Below, one piece after another: positions 1-8,282 of a stretch of 64,000 nt of DNA. The position numbers and the translations under genes are program-made. The notes beneath the pieces were generated by a model that was not told the origin of the DNA, searched no databases, and was given only the letters and a program-made list of their open reading frames with translations. Source of the DNA: Tissierella praeacuta DSM 18095 (GTDB lineage: Bacteria > Bacillota > Clostridia > Tissierellales > Tissierellaceae); NCBI RefSeq assembly GCF_900128955.1, contig NZ_FQTY01000007.1:62001-126000 (forward strand), given 5' to 3'. Every line of letters begins with the position of its first letter. Within the stretch, counting starts at the first letter, position 1.

Positions 1-78
1 CTCCTCTTATTTGAATTATAACTCAATACATTATATTCAATTTACTATAGCAGGTTACAATTTCTTTGCCACTTATTT

Positions 79-109
79 TTAATATATATCAAAATAACTA
101 GCATAGTTA
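79..109 (+). promoter_or_regulatory. Candidate forespore-type promoter of the germination operon
   Basis: TTAATA at 79-84 is followed after 17 bases by CATAGTTA at 102-109. This resembles promoters read by the forespore sigma factor SigG (roughly GNATR, 17-18 bases, CATNNTA), which is the expected control for a gerA-family operon. The match is imperfect and the leader is AT-rich, so a chance match is quite possible. No other recognisable site was seen in the 165 bases before the first gene. Confidence 0.25.
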
Positions 110-165
110 ACAGTATCTTTGGTAAGAATAAGATTAATATTTTTATTGATAAGGATGTAATAAAT

Positions 166-1653
166 ATGGATAAACTTGAAAATTATAATTTATATTCTTC
201 TATAGACAAAAATATAGAATTAATGAAAACAATATTTAAAAATGATGACACTATTAAATTTAGAACATTTGAAAATCAAAATAATCCAAAGATTCGATGC
301 TCTATTATTTTTATTGATGGGATGGTAGATAACCGTATTATTAATGAAAATATAATCAAACCTATTGTTACAAATAGTATGGATTCTTTAAATGAAATCA
401 ATATTAATTATTTTAAAGACCAAACCATCATTTCATCTGAATGTGAAAAAACTAGGGATGTCTTAAATATGGTTTCTTCTGTTATAGATGGTAATACAGT
501 TTTATTTTTAGAAGGATCCACAGAAGCCCTTATAATTGAAAGTAAAGGATGGAAATCTAGAAGTATTGAAGAGCCTGATGTAGAAAGAGCTATTAGGGGA
601 CCTAGAGAAGGTTTCACAGAATCTTTAATGATTAATTTATCTTTAATTAGAAGAAAGGTAAAAACAAATAACTTAAAATTTAAGTTTACCACCGTTGGAG
701 AAATAACATATACAAAACTCTGTATATGTTATATTGAAGGTTTAGCAAGGCAAGATATATTAGACAATTTATACGAAAGACTTAATTCAATTAAAATAGA
801 TGGGATTCTAGATTCAAAATACATTCAGGAATACATTAATAAAGAACCTCATTCCATATTTGAAACCACATATAACACGGAAAAACCTGATGTAGCCGTG
901 GCAAAACTTTTAGAAGGAAGAATAATAATTGTTGTTGATGGTACTCCAGTAGTTATATCTTTGCCTTATCTTTTTATAGAAACCTTTCAATCAAGCGATG
1001 ATTATTATACAAACTATTATTATGCCTCCTTAAACAGAATGCTTCGAATAGTAGGGTTTTTCTTGACTATAAGCACTCCTGCTATATATTTATCTTTAGT
1101 TACTTATCATCAAGAAATGATACCAACTCCTCTTATTATGAGTATTTATGCTTCTAGATTAAGCGTACCACTGCCTACTGTTTTTGAACTTATTGGATTG
1201 TTAATAGTTTTTGAAATACTTCGTGAAGCAGGAACTCGTATGCCTTCTTACATTGGGCAAGCCCTAAGTATTGTAGGAGCATTGGTTCTTGGCTCTGCAG
1301 CTGTAGAAGCAAAGTTTGTCAGTGCTCCTATTGTTATTGTTGTTGGTATGTCAGGTATTACCAGTCTTATAACCCCTACTCTTGGTGGTGCCACAGTTAT
1401 TATCAAATTAGCTTTAATTGTACTTTCTTCTATACTTGGGCTATATGGGTATGTAATGGGAATGTCATTCCTACTTCTCCATTTATTAGAACTTAAATCC
1501 TTTGGAGTACCATATATGACAAACTTAACCACATTTACTACTCAAGATTTAAAAGACACTGTTATTAGAGCACCTAGACAGTATATGAAGTATAGGCCTA
1601 AATATTTGGCAAATAAAGATCCTATTCGAACATCTGGAGGAAAGAGAAAATGA
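166..1653 (+). CDS. gerKA: Spore germinant receptor A subunit (GerA/GerKA family)
   Basis: This is the inner-membrane A subunit of a germinant receptor, which senses nutrients in the dormant spore. The 495 residues match the family layout: a hydrophilic N-terminal half (about 1-280) with the typical GPREGFTESL motif near residue 146, then a cluster of membrane segments (about 285-450) and a short basic tail. The ATG follows AAGGATG about 10 bases upstream. The stop codon overlaps the start of the next gene by four bases (ATGA), so the subunits are translationally coupled. The order A-C-B resembles the gerK operon of Bacillus; the symbol marks the subunit class and orthology is not shown. Confidence 0.93.
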   Translation: MDKLENYNLYSSIDKNIELMKTIFKNDDTIKFRTFENQNNPKIRCSIIFIDGMVDNRIINENIIKPIVTNSMDSLNEININYFKDQTIISSECEKTRDVLNMVSSVIDGNTVLFLEGSTEALIIESKGWKSRSIEEPDVERAIRGPREGFTESLMINLSLIRRKVKTNNLKFKFTTVGEITYTKLCICYIEGLARQDILDNLYERLNSIKIDGILDSKYIQEYINKEPHSIFETTYNTEKPDVAVAKLLEGRIIIVVDGTPVVISLPYLFIETFQSSDDYYTNYYYASLNRMLRIVGFFLTISTPAIYLSLVTYHQEMIPTPLIMSIYASRLSVPLPTVFELIGLLIVFEILREAGTRMPSYIGQALSIVGALVLGSAAVEAKFVSAPIVIVVGMSGITSLITPTLGGATVIIKLALIVLSSILGLYGYVMGMSFLLLHLLELKSFGVPYMTNLTTFTTQDLKDTVIRAPRQYMKYRPKYLANKDPIRTSGGKRK

Positions 1654-2807
1654 ATAAACCTTTCATCTTTATATCTATTTTAATTTTAATGGCAATTTTA
1701 CTTACTGGATGCTGGAATTATAGGGAAATTGATAAACTAGCCCTTGTTTCAGGACTTGCCGTAGATAAAAATGGTTTAAATAAAGGATATGAAGTAACAG
1801 CAGAAATAGTAAGCATATCTACATCCTCTACTAAGGAGCCAAACTTCCATTCAACAAAAATACAATCAAAGGGAGAAAGTATTTTCGATTGTATGAGAAA
1901 TATGATTAATGTTTCAGCTAAACAATTATTTTGGAGTCACGCTGCTATACTTATAGTAAGTGAGGATGTAGCAAAAGAAAGTATTTTACCTGTATTAGAT
2001 TGGATAACGAGAGATTCTGAACCCAGACTTACTCTATATGTCTTAGTTTCAAAAGAAAAAACTGCAAAGGAGATATTGAATTCTAAAAGCTTATCTACTG
2101 AAATACGTTCCTTTGAAATAGAAGATATGATTATCTCAAATAAAAGATTATCAAAAGTCCCTAATATCCAAGTATATCAGTTGCTTAATGATGTTTCAAC
2201 GGCTGGAATTTATCCAGTCTTACCTACTGCTGAACTTGTGTATAATGGAAATAAAGAAACAATGGCCTTATCTGGAGGAGCCATTCTCAATAATGATAAG
2301 CTTGTAGATTATATGGATTTTGAAGATGTTAACAATTATCTTTTTATAAGAGATCAAATTAAGGGTGGTATTATTAATACTACCTTAATTAATAATGGTT
2401 CTATAGATAATATAGCTTTAGAAATCTTTAAAAATAAAACTAAGATTAATCCTATTATTTCAAATGAAGAAATTAGTATGAATATTAAAATTACAACAGA
2501 GGTATCTATTGCTGAATCTTCTGCTTCTATAAATGCCCTAAATAAAATGGATATTGAAAAACTAGAAATAGTTGCTGAAAAAACATTAAAGGATAATATT
2601 TTAAAAACAATAGCTAGAGCTCAAAATGACTTTGAACTAGATATCTTTGGATTTGGAAATCTAGTAAAAGAAAAAATGCCCCATGTTTGGAAGGATATTG
2701 AGAATAACTGGGATGAAATATTTAAGGGTTTAAAAATAAACTTAGATGTAGATATTAATGTTAGAGGTAGCGGTCATTTATTAAGAAGTGTCAAATCCAA
2801 CAATTAA
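1650..2807 (+). CDS. gerKC: Germinant receptor C subunit, Ger(x)C family lipoprotein
   Basis: This is the lipid-anchored C subunit of the germinant receptor. The N-terminus is a lipoprotein signal: a hydrophobic run, then LLTGC with the lipid-accepting cysteine at residue 21, followed by WNYREID, a signature start of mature Ger(x)C proteins. The total of 385 residues is normal for the family. The ATG overlaps the gerKA stop by four bases and follows GGAGGAAAG. It acts with the A and B subunits at the outer face of the spore inner membrane. The ligand cannot be read from the sequence. Confidence 0.93.
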   Translation: MNKPFIFISILILMAILLTGCWNYREIDKLALVSGLAVDKNGLNKGYEVTAEIVSISTSSTKEPNFHSTKIQSKGESIFDCMRNMINVSAKQLFWSHAAILIVSEDVAKESILPVLDWITRDSEPRLTLYVLVSKEKTAKEILNSKSLSTEIRSFEIEDMIISNKRLSKVPNIQVYQLLNDVSTAGIYPVLPTAELVYNGNKETMALSGGAILNNDKLVDYMDFEDVNNYLFIRDQIKGGIINTTLINNGSIDNIALEIFKNKTKINPIISNEEISMNIKITTEVSIAESSASINALNKMDIEKLEIVAEKTLKDNILKTIARAQNDFELDIFGFGNLVKEKMPHVWKDIENNWDEIFKGLKINLDVDINVRGSGHLLRSVKSNN

Positions 2808-2828
2808 TTAGGAAGGTAGGAAAAATTA

Positions 2829-3905
2829 ATGAAAATAGAAAATGTATCAAATTCTCAATTTAAATCATTAATTATTATGTTTATTCTTGGAACATCTCTA
2901 CTTATAAGTGGTGATTCTAAAGCTATGGAAGATACTTGGATTTCTATTTTAATGGCTATATTAATTGCTATTCCCTTAATATTTATTTATTGTAAATTAA
3001 TTCTTCTTTTCCCTGGTGATACATTATTCGATATATTGATAAAAGTCTATGGAAAATTTCTAGGAAAACTTTTTACAATCTTTTATACCTTTTATTTTTT
3101 TCATCTTGGTGCCATAGATATAAGAAATACCACTGAATATATTCAAGTAGTTTCTTTTCCAGAAACTCCTCAATATGTAAGTGCTATTTTCATTGGAATT
3201 CTTTCCATTTATGCCATTAATCTTGGATTTTCCATATTAAGTACATGGACAAAATTAACTCTACCCATTATTATGCTTATGGTTTTTACAACTTTTATAT
3301 TGGCTATACCTAAATTCAATATCTCCTATATTAAACCCGTACTATATAATGGCTGGAAACCAGTAATAAGTGGTGCTTATTCTCTACTTATCTTTCCACT
3401 AGCAGAAACTGTTGTCTTTATGGTTTTTTTTGCATATCTAAATAATAAAAAGGATACTACTAAAGTTTATATTAGCAGTATCCTTATAGGTGGTTTTTTA
3501 CTTTTAATAGTTGCTATTAGAAATATTCTATTACTTGGATTCCCCGATCTTTCTAAAATATATTTTCCTTCTCATTACGCTACTTCACTAATAAATATAA
3601 ATGGTTTTGTTCAAAGAATAGAAATCCTCATATCAATAAATTTAATATTAGCTAGCTTTACAAAAATAGCTGTTTGTTTATATGGGGCTTCCATTGGAGT
3701 ATTTAAAGTTTTCAATTCCAAAAATTTTAAAAAAACTTCTATAGTACTTTGTATTTTAATGATTATTTTATCCGTGTCTATATTTAAAAGCACTATGGAA
3801 ATGTTTGAATTTATTAATATATATAGATATTATGTTATACCATTTCAATTTGCAATTCCTATATTAACTCTTATATTAGCTAAGATAAGGAAGAAAAACA
3901 TTTAA
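2829..3905 (+). CDS. gerKB: Germinant receptor B subunit, spore germination permease
   Basis: This is a 358-residue integral membrane protein with about ten hydrophobic segments, the size and pattern of the GerAB/GerKB branch of the APC transporter superfamily. In well-studied receptors this subunit binds the germinant. It starts 21 bases after gerKC with AGGAAGGTAGG upstream and completes the operon. The gene ends two bases from the end of the convergent peptidase gene. No clear hairpin terminator lies between them, so the transcripts probably overlap. Confidence 0.92.
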   Translation: MKIENVSNSQFKSLIIMFILGTSLLISGDSKAMEDTWISILMAILIAIPLIFIYCKLILLFPGDTLFDILIKVYGKFLGKLFTIFYTFYFFHLGAIDIRNTTEYIQVVSFPETPQYVSAIFIGILSIYAINLGFSILSTWTKLTLPIIMLMVFTTFILAIPKFNISYIKPVLYNGWKPVISGAYSLLIFPLAETVVFMVFFAYLNNKKDTTKVYISSILIGGFLLLIVAIRNILLLGFPDLSKIYFPSHYATSLININGFVQRIEILISINLILASFTKIAVCLYGASIGVFKVFNSKNFKKTSIVLCILMIILSVSIFKSTMEMFEFINIYRYYVIPFQFAIPILTLILAKIRKKNI

Positions 3906-3907
3906 TA

Positions 3908-5269
3908 CTAAATTTCTTTATCTAGAAACTCTTTCTTTATAGTTTTATCATTTGATTTCATGAAATTTAAGTATTCTTCTTTTGTCATGGCGGGAACAAA
4001 ATCTCTAAGGATATTTTTAGCTTCTTTTGCATCATCAAAAAGTAAATCTATTATAGTTAAAGCCAATGCCTTAGCTGGTTCTAAATAAAGATACTCTTCA
4101 TCAATTATACGATATTCTTTTGAATGAAGCTCTCCTCTTATACCACCAAACATAGGATGTAAAGTCGGCATTATATGGGATACATCACCTAAATCGAAAG
4201 AACCTGTAAAGTCCCCTCCTTGTATTATATCCTCTTCTCCAATTCCAAGGCTTAATAAATTCTTAAATAATATATCCTCCATGCCCTGATATTTTAACAT
4301 TGGCAAATATCCTGGTAATTGTTTAATTTCAATATTTGCACCTACGGCCATAGCACCAGCAATTAATGACCTATTAACCTTTTCATTTGCATCTAACATT
4401 GCCTCTATATTTCTTGCTCTTGTATAGGATTCCATCCTAACATTGGCAGGTACTACATTTACAATATCTCCTCCCCTTGTTATAATTGGATGGATTCTTA
4501 CCTTATCAATTTCTTGAAAAGTTTCTTTTTGAGCATTAATATTATTCATTGCCAACAATGCTGCACTCAATGCATTTACTCCCTTATGGGGGGCATTACC
4601 AGCATGAGCCTCTCTGCCAATAAATGTAATATCTTCACCAATAAATCCGTTACTCACTGGACCAACTAATACTTTTTTATTGCCTATATCTAAGACATGA
4701 AACATAACTGCAATATCTACATCGTCAAAAGAACCGTTCCTTATTAATTCTTGCTTTCCTCCAAAATATTGGATAATTCCTTTTTCCCTAAGTTTATTTC
4801 TGTAATCCATCTCTACAAATTCTTCTGCAGGAGTTGCAATAAAGTCAATTTTCCCATCTAGTTCCTTATATACATCTGATTTTATAAGACCAATTGCCAC
4901 AGCTAACATTCCTGCAATCTGAAAATTATGACCACAAGTATGTGAAACCCCTGAAGCTAAAGCATCTGGATGACCATTGCAAACTATTCCATCTAATTCT
5001 CCTAAAACTGCAATTTTGGGACCTGATTTATCATAATTTAATTTAGCTCTACAACCAGTATAAGCAATACCCTCATCTACCATATCAAGATTTAATTCCT
5101 CTTTAAAAAATTCTCTTACAAGTTTTGTAGTTTCGAACTCTCTATATCCAAGCTCTGGATTTTTATAAATTTTCCTACCTACCTTATATATTAAATCTCG
5201 ATTTTCCTCAATTGCAGAAATTACTTTAGACTTCATTATTTCTTTTTTCATTCCCATTTTATTATTCAT
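3908..5269 (-). CDS. M20-family amidohydrolase (AbgB-like)
   Basis: This is a zinc-type M20 hydrolase of 453 residues, probably cleaving an amide or peptide bond in the cytoplasm. Metal-ligand motifs include HTCGHN near residue 130, EEF near 169 and a late HSKEY. The HTCGHN form (rather than HACGHD) and the length place it near the AbgB/p-aminobenzoyl-glutamate hydrolase branch. The ATG overlaps the upstream peptidase gene by eight bases, with AAAAAGG just before it, which suggests coupling. Other in-frame ATGs at residues 5, 7 and 12 are possible starts. It is the last gene of the DUF5058 operon. The substrate is unknown. Confidence 0.85.
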   Translation of the reverse strand: MNNKMGMKKEIMKSKVISAIEENRDLIYKVGRKIYKNPELGYREFETTKLVREFFKEELNLDMVDEGIAYTGCRAKLNYDKSGPKIAVLGELDGIVCNGHPDALASGVSHTCGHNFQIAGMLAVAIGLIKSDVYKELDGKIDFIATPAEEFVEMDYRNKLREKGIIQYFGGKQELIRNGSFDDVDIAVMFHVLDIGNKKVLVGPVSNGFIGEDITFIGREAHAGNAPHKGVNALSAALLAMNNINAQKETFQEIDKVRIHPIITRGGDIVNVVPANVRMESYTRARNIEAMLDANEKVNRSLIAGAMAVGANIEIKQLPGYLPMLKYQGMEDILFKNLLSLGIGEEDIIQGGDFTGSFDLGDVSHIMPTLHPMFGGIRGELHSKEYRIIDEEYLYLEPAKALALTIIDLLFDDAKEAKNILRDFVPAMTKEEYLNFMKSNDKTIKKEFLDKEI

Positions 5270-6386
5270 TCCTTTTTATATACCTCACAATTGCCTCTGT
5301 TGTTTTCAATAGCTCATCAATTTCTAAATATTCTTCAACAGTATGAACCTTATTCATTCCAACTCCAATAATAATAGAATTAAATCCTTGTTCAGCAAAT
5401 ATATTACTATCTGAGCCTCCTCCTATTACCTTGAGCTCTGAAGGAACATTAATTTCCTCATAAACCTTTGCAAATTCCCTTGCAAACTTCAAATCATCCT
5501 TTGGCTTTAATACTGGATAATCACATTTATAATCCAATTTATAATTGCCGCCAAATTTTTCTATGGCTTCATCACATAATTTTTTATAAGAATCAATAAT
5601 CTCTAAAATCTTTGCTTCTGAATGACTCCTTACTTCTCCAGTAATCCTACATATATCAGGAACTACATTTGAAGGAAATTCAGAGTTTATTGTGGAAATA
5701 TTTGATGTAGTTAAATCATCTATTCTACCTATATTCATATGAGATAGAGCATAAGAAGCAATAGAAATAGCATTTATACCTTTTTCTGGCTCTATACCAG
5801 CATGGGCTTTTCTTCCTTGAAAACTAATCTCAATATCGTACTTACTAGGAGCAGAATGTGCAATAATCCCAGCATCTCCAGCATTATCAACTACAATCAT
5901 ATTTTTTGAAGGCAGCATATCATGGGGTACCTTATCCCAGTTAAAATATTTTGCACCAAGCATACCTACTTCTTCACAAGGTGTTAAAACAACATAAATA
6001 TCTTTATGTGATATTTTCTCCTCCTTAATGGTTCTCAAAGCTTCTATAATACTTGCTATTCCTCCCTTATCATCTCCACCTAATGTAGTACTTCCATCGG
6101 TCTTAATAATATTCCCTTCTATTATTGGTTCTACATTTAAATTAGGTTCTATTACATCCATATGAGCTGCAAGTGTTACTCCATCTCCTTCTATATCACC
6201 AGGAAATTTAGCTATGATTGAAGGTGAATCTCCACCATATTGTAGATAACCTTCGTCTAGGTAAATTGATGCTCCCATTTCTTTTAATAAGTTAATGAGA
6301 TATTTCGCATATTCACCCTCTTTTTTTGAAGGTGAATGAATTTTTAACATTTCAACTAAATTGTCTAATAATCTTTCCTTTTTCAA
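5262..6386 (-). CDS. M20 metallopeptidase, PepT-like
   Basis: This 374-residue protein resembles the tripeptidase T/PepT-like group of M20 peptidases. Visible motifs are AAHMDV near residue 74, GGDDKGG near 103, PCEEVG near 135, the dimerisation-domain segment GRKAHAGIEPEKG near 191 and GGGSDSNIF near 322. The start codon is TTG, preceded at good spacing by AGGAGGAGA; no ATG lies nearby in frame. It lies between a paired membrane transporter and a second M20 hydrolase in one minus-strand operon. This suggests that imported peptides or amides are hydrolysed here. The exact substrate is unknown. Confidence 0.88.
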   Translation of the reverse strand: MKKERLLDNLVEMLKIHSPSKKEGEYAKYLINLLKEMGASIYLDEGYLQYGGDSPSIIAKFPGDIEGDGVTLAAHMDVIEPNLNVEPIIEGNIIKTDGSTTLGGDDKGGIASIIEALRTIKEEKISHKDIYVVLTPCEEVGMLGAKYFNWDKVPHDMLPSKNMIVVDNAGDAGIIAHSAPSKYDIEISFQGRKAHAGIEPEKGINAISIASYALSHMNIGRIDDLTTSNISTINSEFPSNVVPDICRITGEVRSHSEAKILEIIDSYKKLCDEAIEKFGGNYKLDYKCDYPVLKPKDDLKFAREFAKVYEEINVPSELKVIGGGSDSNIFAEQGFNSIIIGVGMNKVHTVEEYLEIDELLKTTEAIVRYIKRNE

Positions 6387-6430
6387 AACTATCTCCTCCT
6401 AAGATTTATTTCTTAGTAACTTACCTTAAC

Positions 6431-7099
6431 TTATTTACTATCTATTTGCTTACTTAATTGTCCCTTGGCAAATGCAATTGTTGAAAATACTGCTACTAAA
6501 GTAACAATAAATGATGGTTTACCTGGAATAAATGATACGACCTTTGTCATTATAAAAGCAATAGCAAGAGCAAATGCACCAGTCTTTGGAGATTTTATTG
6601 CAAATTGGGCAAAAACTCCCCCAAATAATGCTGGGATAATAAGAGATAACATTTTCATAAAGGATTCAGGTAATGCAGACAATACAGTTTGTCCAGCAAA
6701 TACAGCTAATAGTAAAAATATAATTCCAACCCATATAGAAACTCCAATTCCTATAGTTCCCATAATTGCTCCTTCATCAGTACCAGATTTATAACCTGAT
6801 CCTTCTACAGCTGATACAGCTGCTGGTATCCTCATATTTACTAAATTTCCTGATAAAAATCCCATATATAATCCAGCTCTACCAACAATAGGAAAATAGC
6901 TAATAGGTTCACTAAAGTAAAACGCCCCTGAAACTGACATCTGAGAAACTGCTCCAGCTATAATTGCTCCAAGTCCAGGATTAAATCCAAATCCCCAAGT
7001 CATGACTGCTGGAGGCAAGAAGCTTACAACAAGTCCTAGAAGCATAGTAAATCTACCAATTTTCGTAACATCCTTAACATATTCATCATAAACGTTCAT
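6431..7099 (-). CDS. Uncharacterised membrane protein paired with DUF5058
   Basis: This 222-residue protein has about five to six hydrophobic segments and no domain that I can name. Glycine- and small-residue-rich helices alternate with short loops, as in transport proteins. It lies 20 bases downstream of the DUF5058 gene, starts with a strong AGGAGG site and is followed by two M20 peptidases. The tight pairing with DUF5058 suggests two subunits of one transporter. This is inferred from context only. Confidence 0.8.
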   Translation of the reverse strand: MNVYDEYVKDVTKIGRFTMLLGLVVSFLPPAVMTWGFGFNPGLGAIIAGAVSQMSVSGAFYFSEPISYFPIVGRAGLYMGFLSGNLVNMRIPAAVSAVEGSGYKSGTDEGAIMGTIGIGVSIWVGIIFLLLAVFAGQTVLSALPESFMKMLSLIIPALFGGVFAQFAIKSPKTGAFALAIAFIMTKVVSFIPGKPSFIVTLVAVFSTIAFAKGQLSKQIDSK

Positions 7100-7119
7100 C
7101 TATATAATCCTCCTATACT

Positions 7120-7827
7120 CTAAAATGTTAAAGTTCCAATAATTGCTCCTCCAAACATTGCAATTGTCAGAGCCCATTCTTTTAACCAAGTAAATTTCTT
7201 TTCTCCTAACTTCAAACAAACAATCATAATAATTAGACCTGAAATTGCTGAAACAGTTATATCAGGATTTGTCTTAACCTTTAGATAATTGCCAATATTA
7301 AAATAAGCAAAAGATCCAAGCATAGCTCCTATACTAACTGCTGGTAGCAAAGCTTTTCTTCCACTTGTTAATAGATTATTTACTTTATCCATTCTATGTC
7401 CAAATAAAAATACAAATACTATCCATCCAATAGATCCTAATGCCATTGTCCATAAAGCATTTGTAAATACTAAAGGAGTCATATTAGTAGAGAGTTCAGA
7501 ACCTAAAGCTTGAGCTCCAAAGTTAGCTGCCATTGCTTCAAAGTTAGACCCTCCAATTATACTCAATCTAAATGCAGACACAGGAGAACCCATAGTAACT
7601 AATAAAGCTAACAAACTTCCCACAACTCCTAAGGCTGGACCAATACTACCTATTGCACTTGTCTTAATTCCCTTTTTTATTCTGGAATAATCCATTCCCA
7701 TATCCAAACCAGCCTTAATTGATTTTCTAGTTATTAATACAGATTGAATTAATATAATAGATATTCCCATTATTGATACAATCCACATAATAGGATGATT
7801 TGCATAATATAAATGATTTGTCTCCAT
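7120..7827 (-). CDS. DUF5058 family membrane protein, putative transporter subunit
   Basis: This 235-residue protein has a short N-terminal outside segment and about six hydrophobic helices. I recognise the DUF5058 family from the start (METNHLYYANHPIMW) and the motif SIGPALGVVGSL. The family has no established biochemical function known to me. The ATG is preceded by GGTGG. It is the first gene of a four-gene minus-strand operon: DUF5058, second membrane protein, PepT-like peptidase, M20 amidohydrolase. The neighbours suggest uptake of a small peptide or N-acyl amino acid, which is an inference. Confidence 0.85.
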   Translation of the reverse strand: METNHLYYANHPIMWIVSIMGISIILIQSVLITRKSIKAGLDMGMDYSRIKKGIKTSAIGSIGPALGVVGSLLALLVTMGSPVSAFRLSIIGGSNFEAMAANFGAQALGSELSTNMTPLVFTNALWTMALGSIGWIVFVFLFGHRMDKVNNLLTSGRKALLPAVSIGAMLGSFAYFNIGNYLKVKTNPDITVSAISGLIIMIVCLKLGEKKFTWLKEWALTIAMFGGAIIGTLTF

Positions 7828-8132
7828 CTTTTATTTCCACCTTTCATTAATCATAGAATTAATTAATCTAATTATATCTTAATTTTAGAAATACCATTAA
7901 AACATTTAAATACTTCAAATTATTATAGCCAAATTCTCATAATTCAATATAGTTTTTAAAAATTCCTTATAGTTAATATTACAATACTTAATTAAATCCT
8001 AATTTATTAATATTTAGTATCTTATCACTTCCTTTCATAATATTTAAAATTTAGATTTGAAAGTTTAAACGTTTTTATATAGTATTCTATAAAATATAAG
8101 CTACTGATAAAATCTGGTGATGAGTGTTTCGT
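7828..8132. other. Long AT-rich leader/promoter region of the DUF5058 operon
   Basis: About 300 bases between the repeat array and the DUF5058 start contain no ORF worth calling. On the minus strand GGCTATAAT near 7940-7950 could serve as a -10 box, but no good -35 lies at standard spacing. A short stretch with a Shine-Dalgarno-like AAAGGAAGTG near 8030 leads only to a 16-codon reading frame, which I do not call. Confidence 0.4.
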
Positions 8133-8184
8133 GTCTTTAATAAGTCCTTAATTATGTCCTAAATATGTCCTTAATTGCCTAAAT
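8133..8184. repeat. Tandem GTCCTTAAT-like array with 11-12 bp period
   Basis: Five related units follow one another on the plus strand: GTCTTTAA at 8133, GTCCTTAAT at 8144, GTCCTAAAT at 8156, GTCCTTAAT at 8167 and GCCTAAAT at 8177. The period of 11, 12, 11 and about 10 bases is close to one DNA helical turn, which puts all units on the same face of the helix. The array lies downstream of the regulator gene and upstream of the DUF5058 operon, as expected for a cooperative binding site. The binding protein is inferred to be the regulator encoded at 8283-9563. Confidence 0.6.
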
Positions 8185-8233
8185 TATATTATATCTTTTT
8201 ATAATTGTCAATAATCCTTTATTTTATATAATT

Positions 8234-8269
8234 AAAAAACTCTAGTTAATAAATTAACTAGAGTTTTTT
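8234..8269 (-). terminator. Intrinsic terminator of the regulator gene
   Basis: Perfect 16-bp arms at 8234-8249 and 8254-8269 enclose a four-base loop. The stem is AT-rich, with core CTCTAGTTAA, and runs of A and T on either side allow termination on both strands. It begins 14 bases after the stop codon of the regulator gene. Confidence 0.85.
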
Positions 8270-8282
8270 TAATTATATATTG

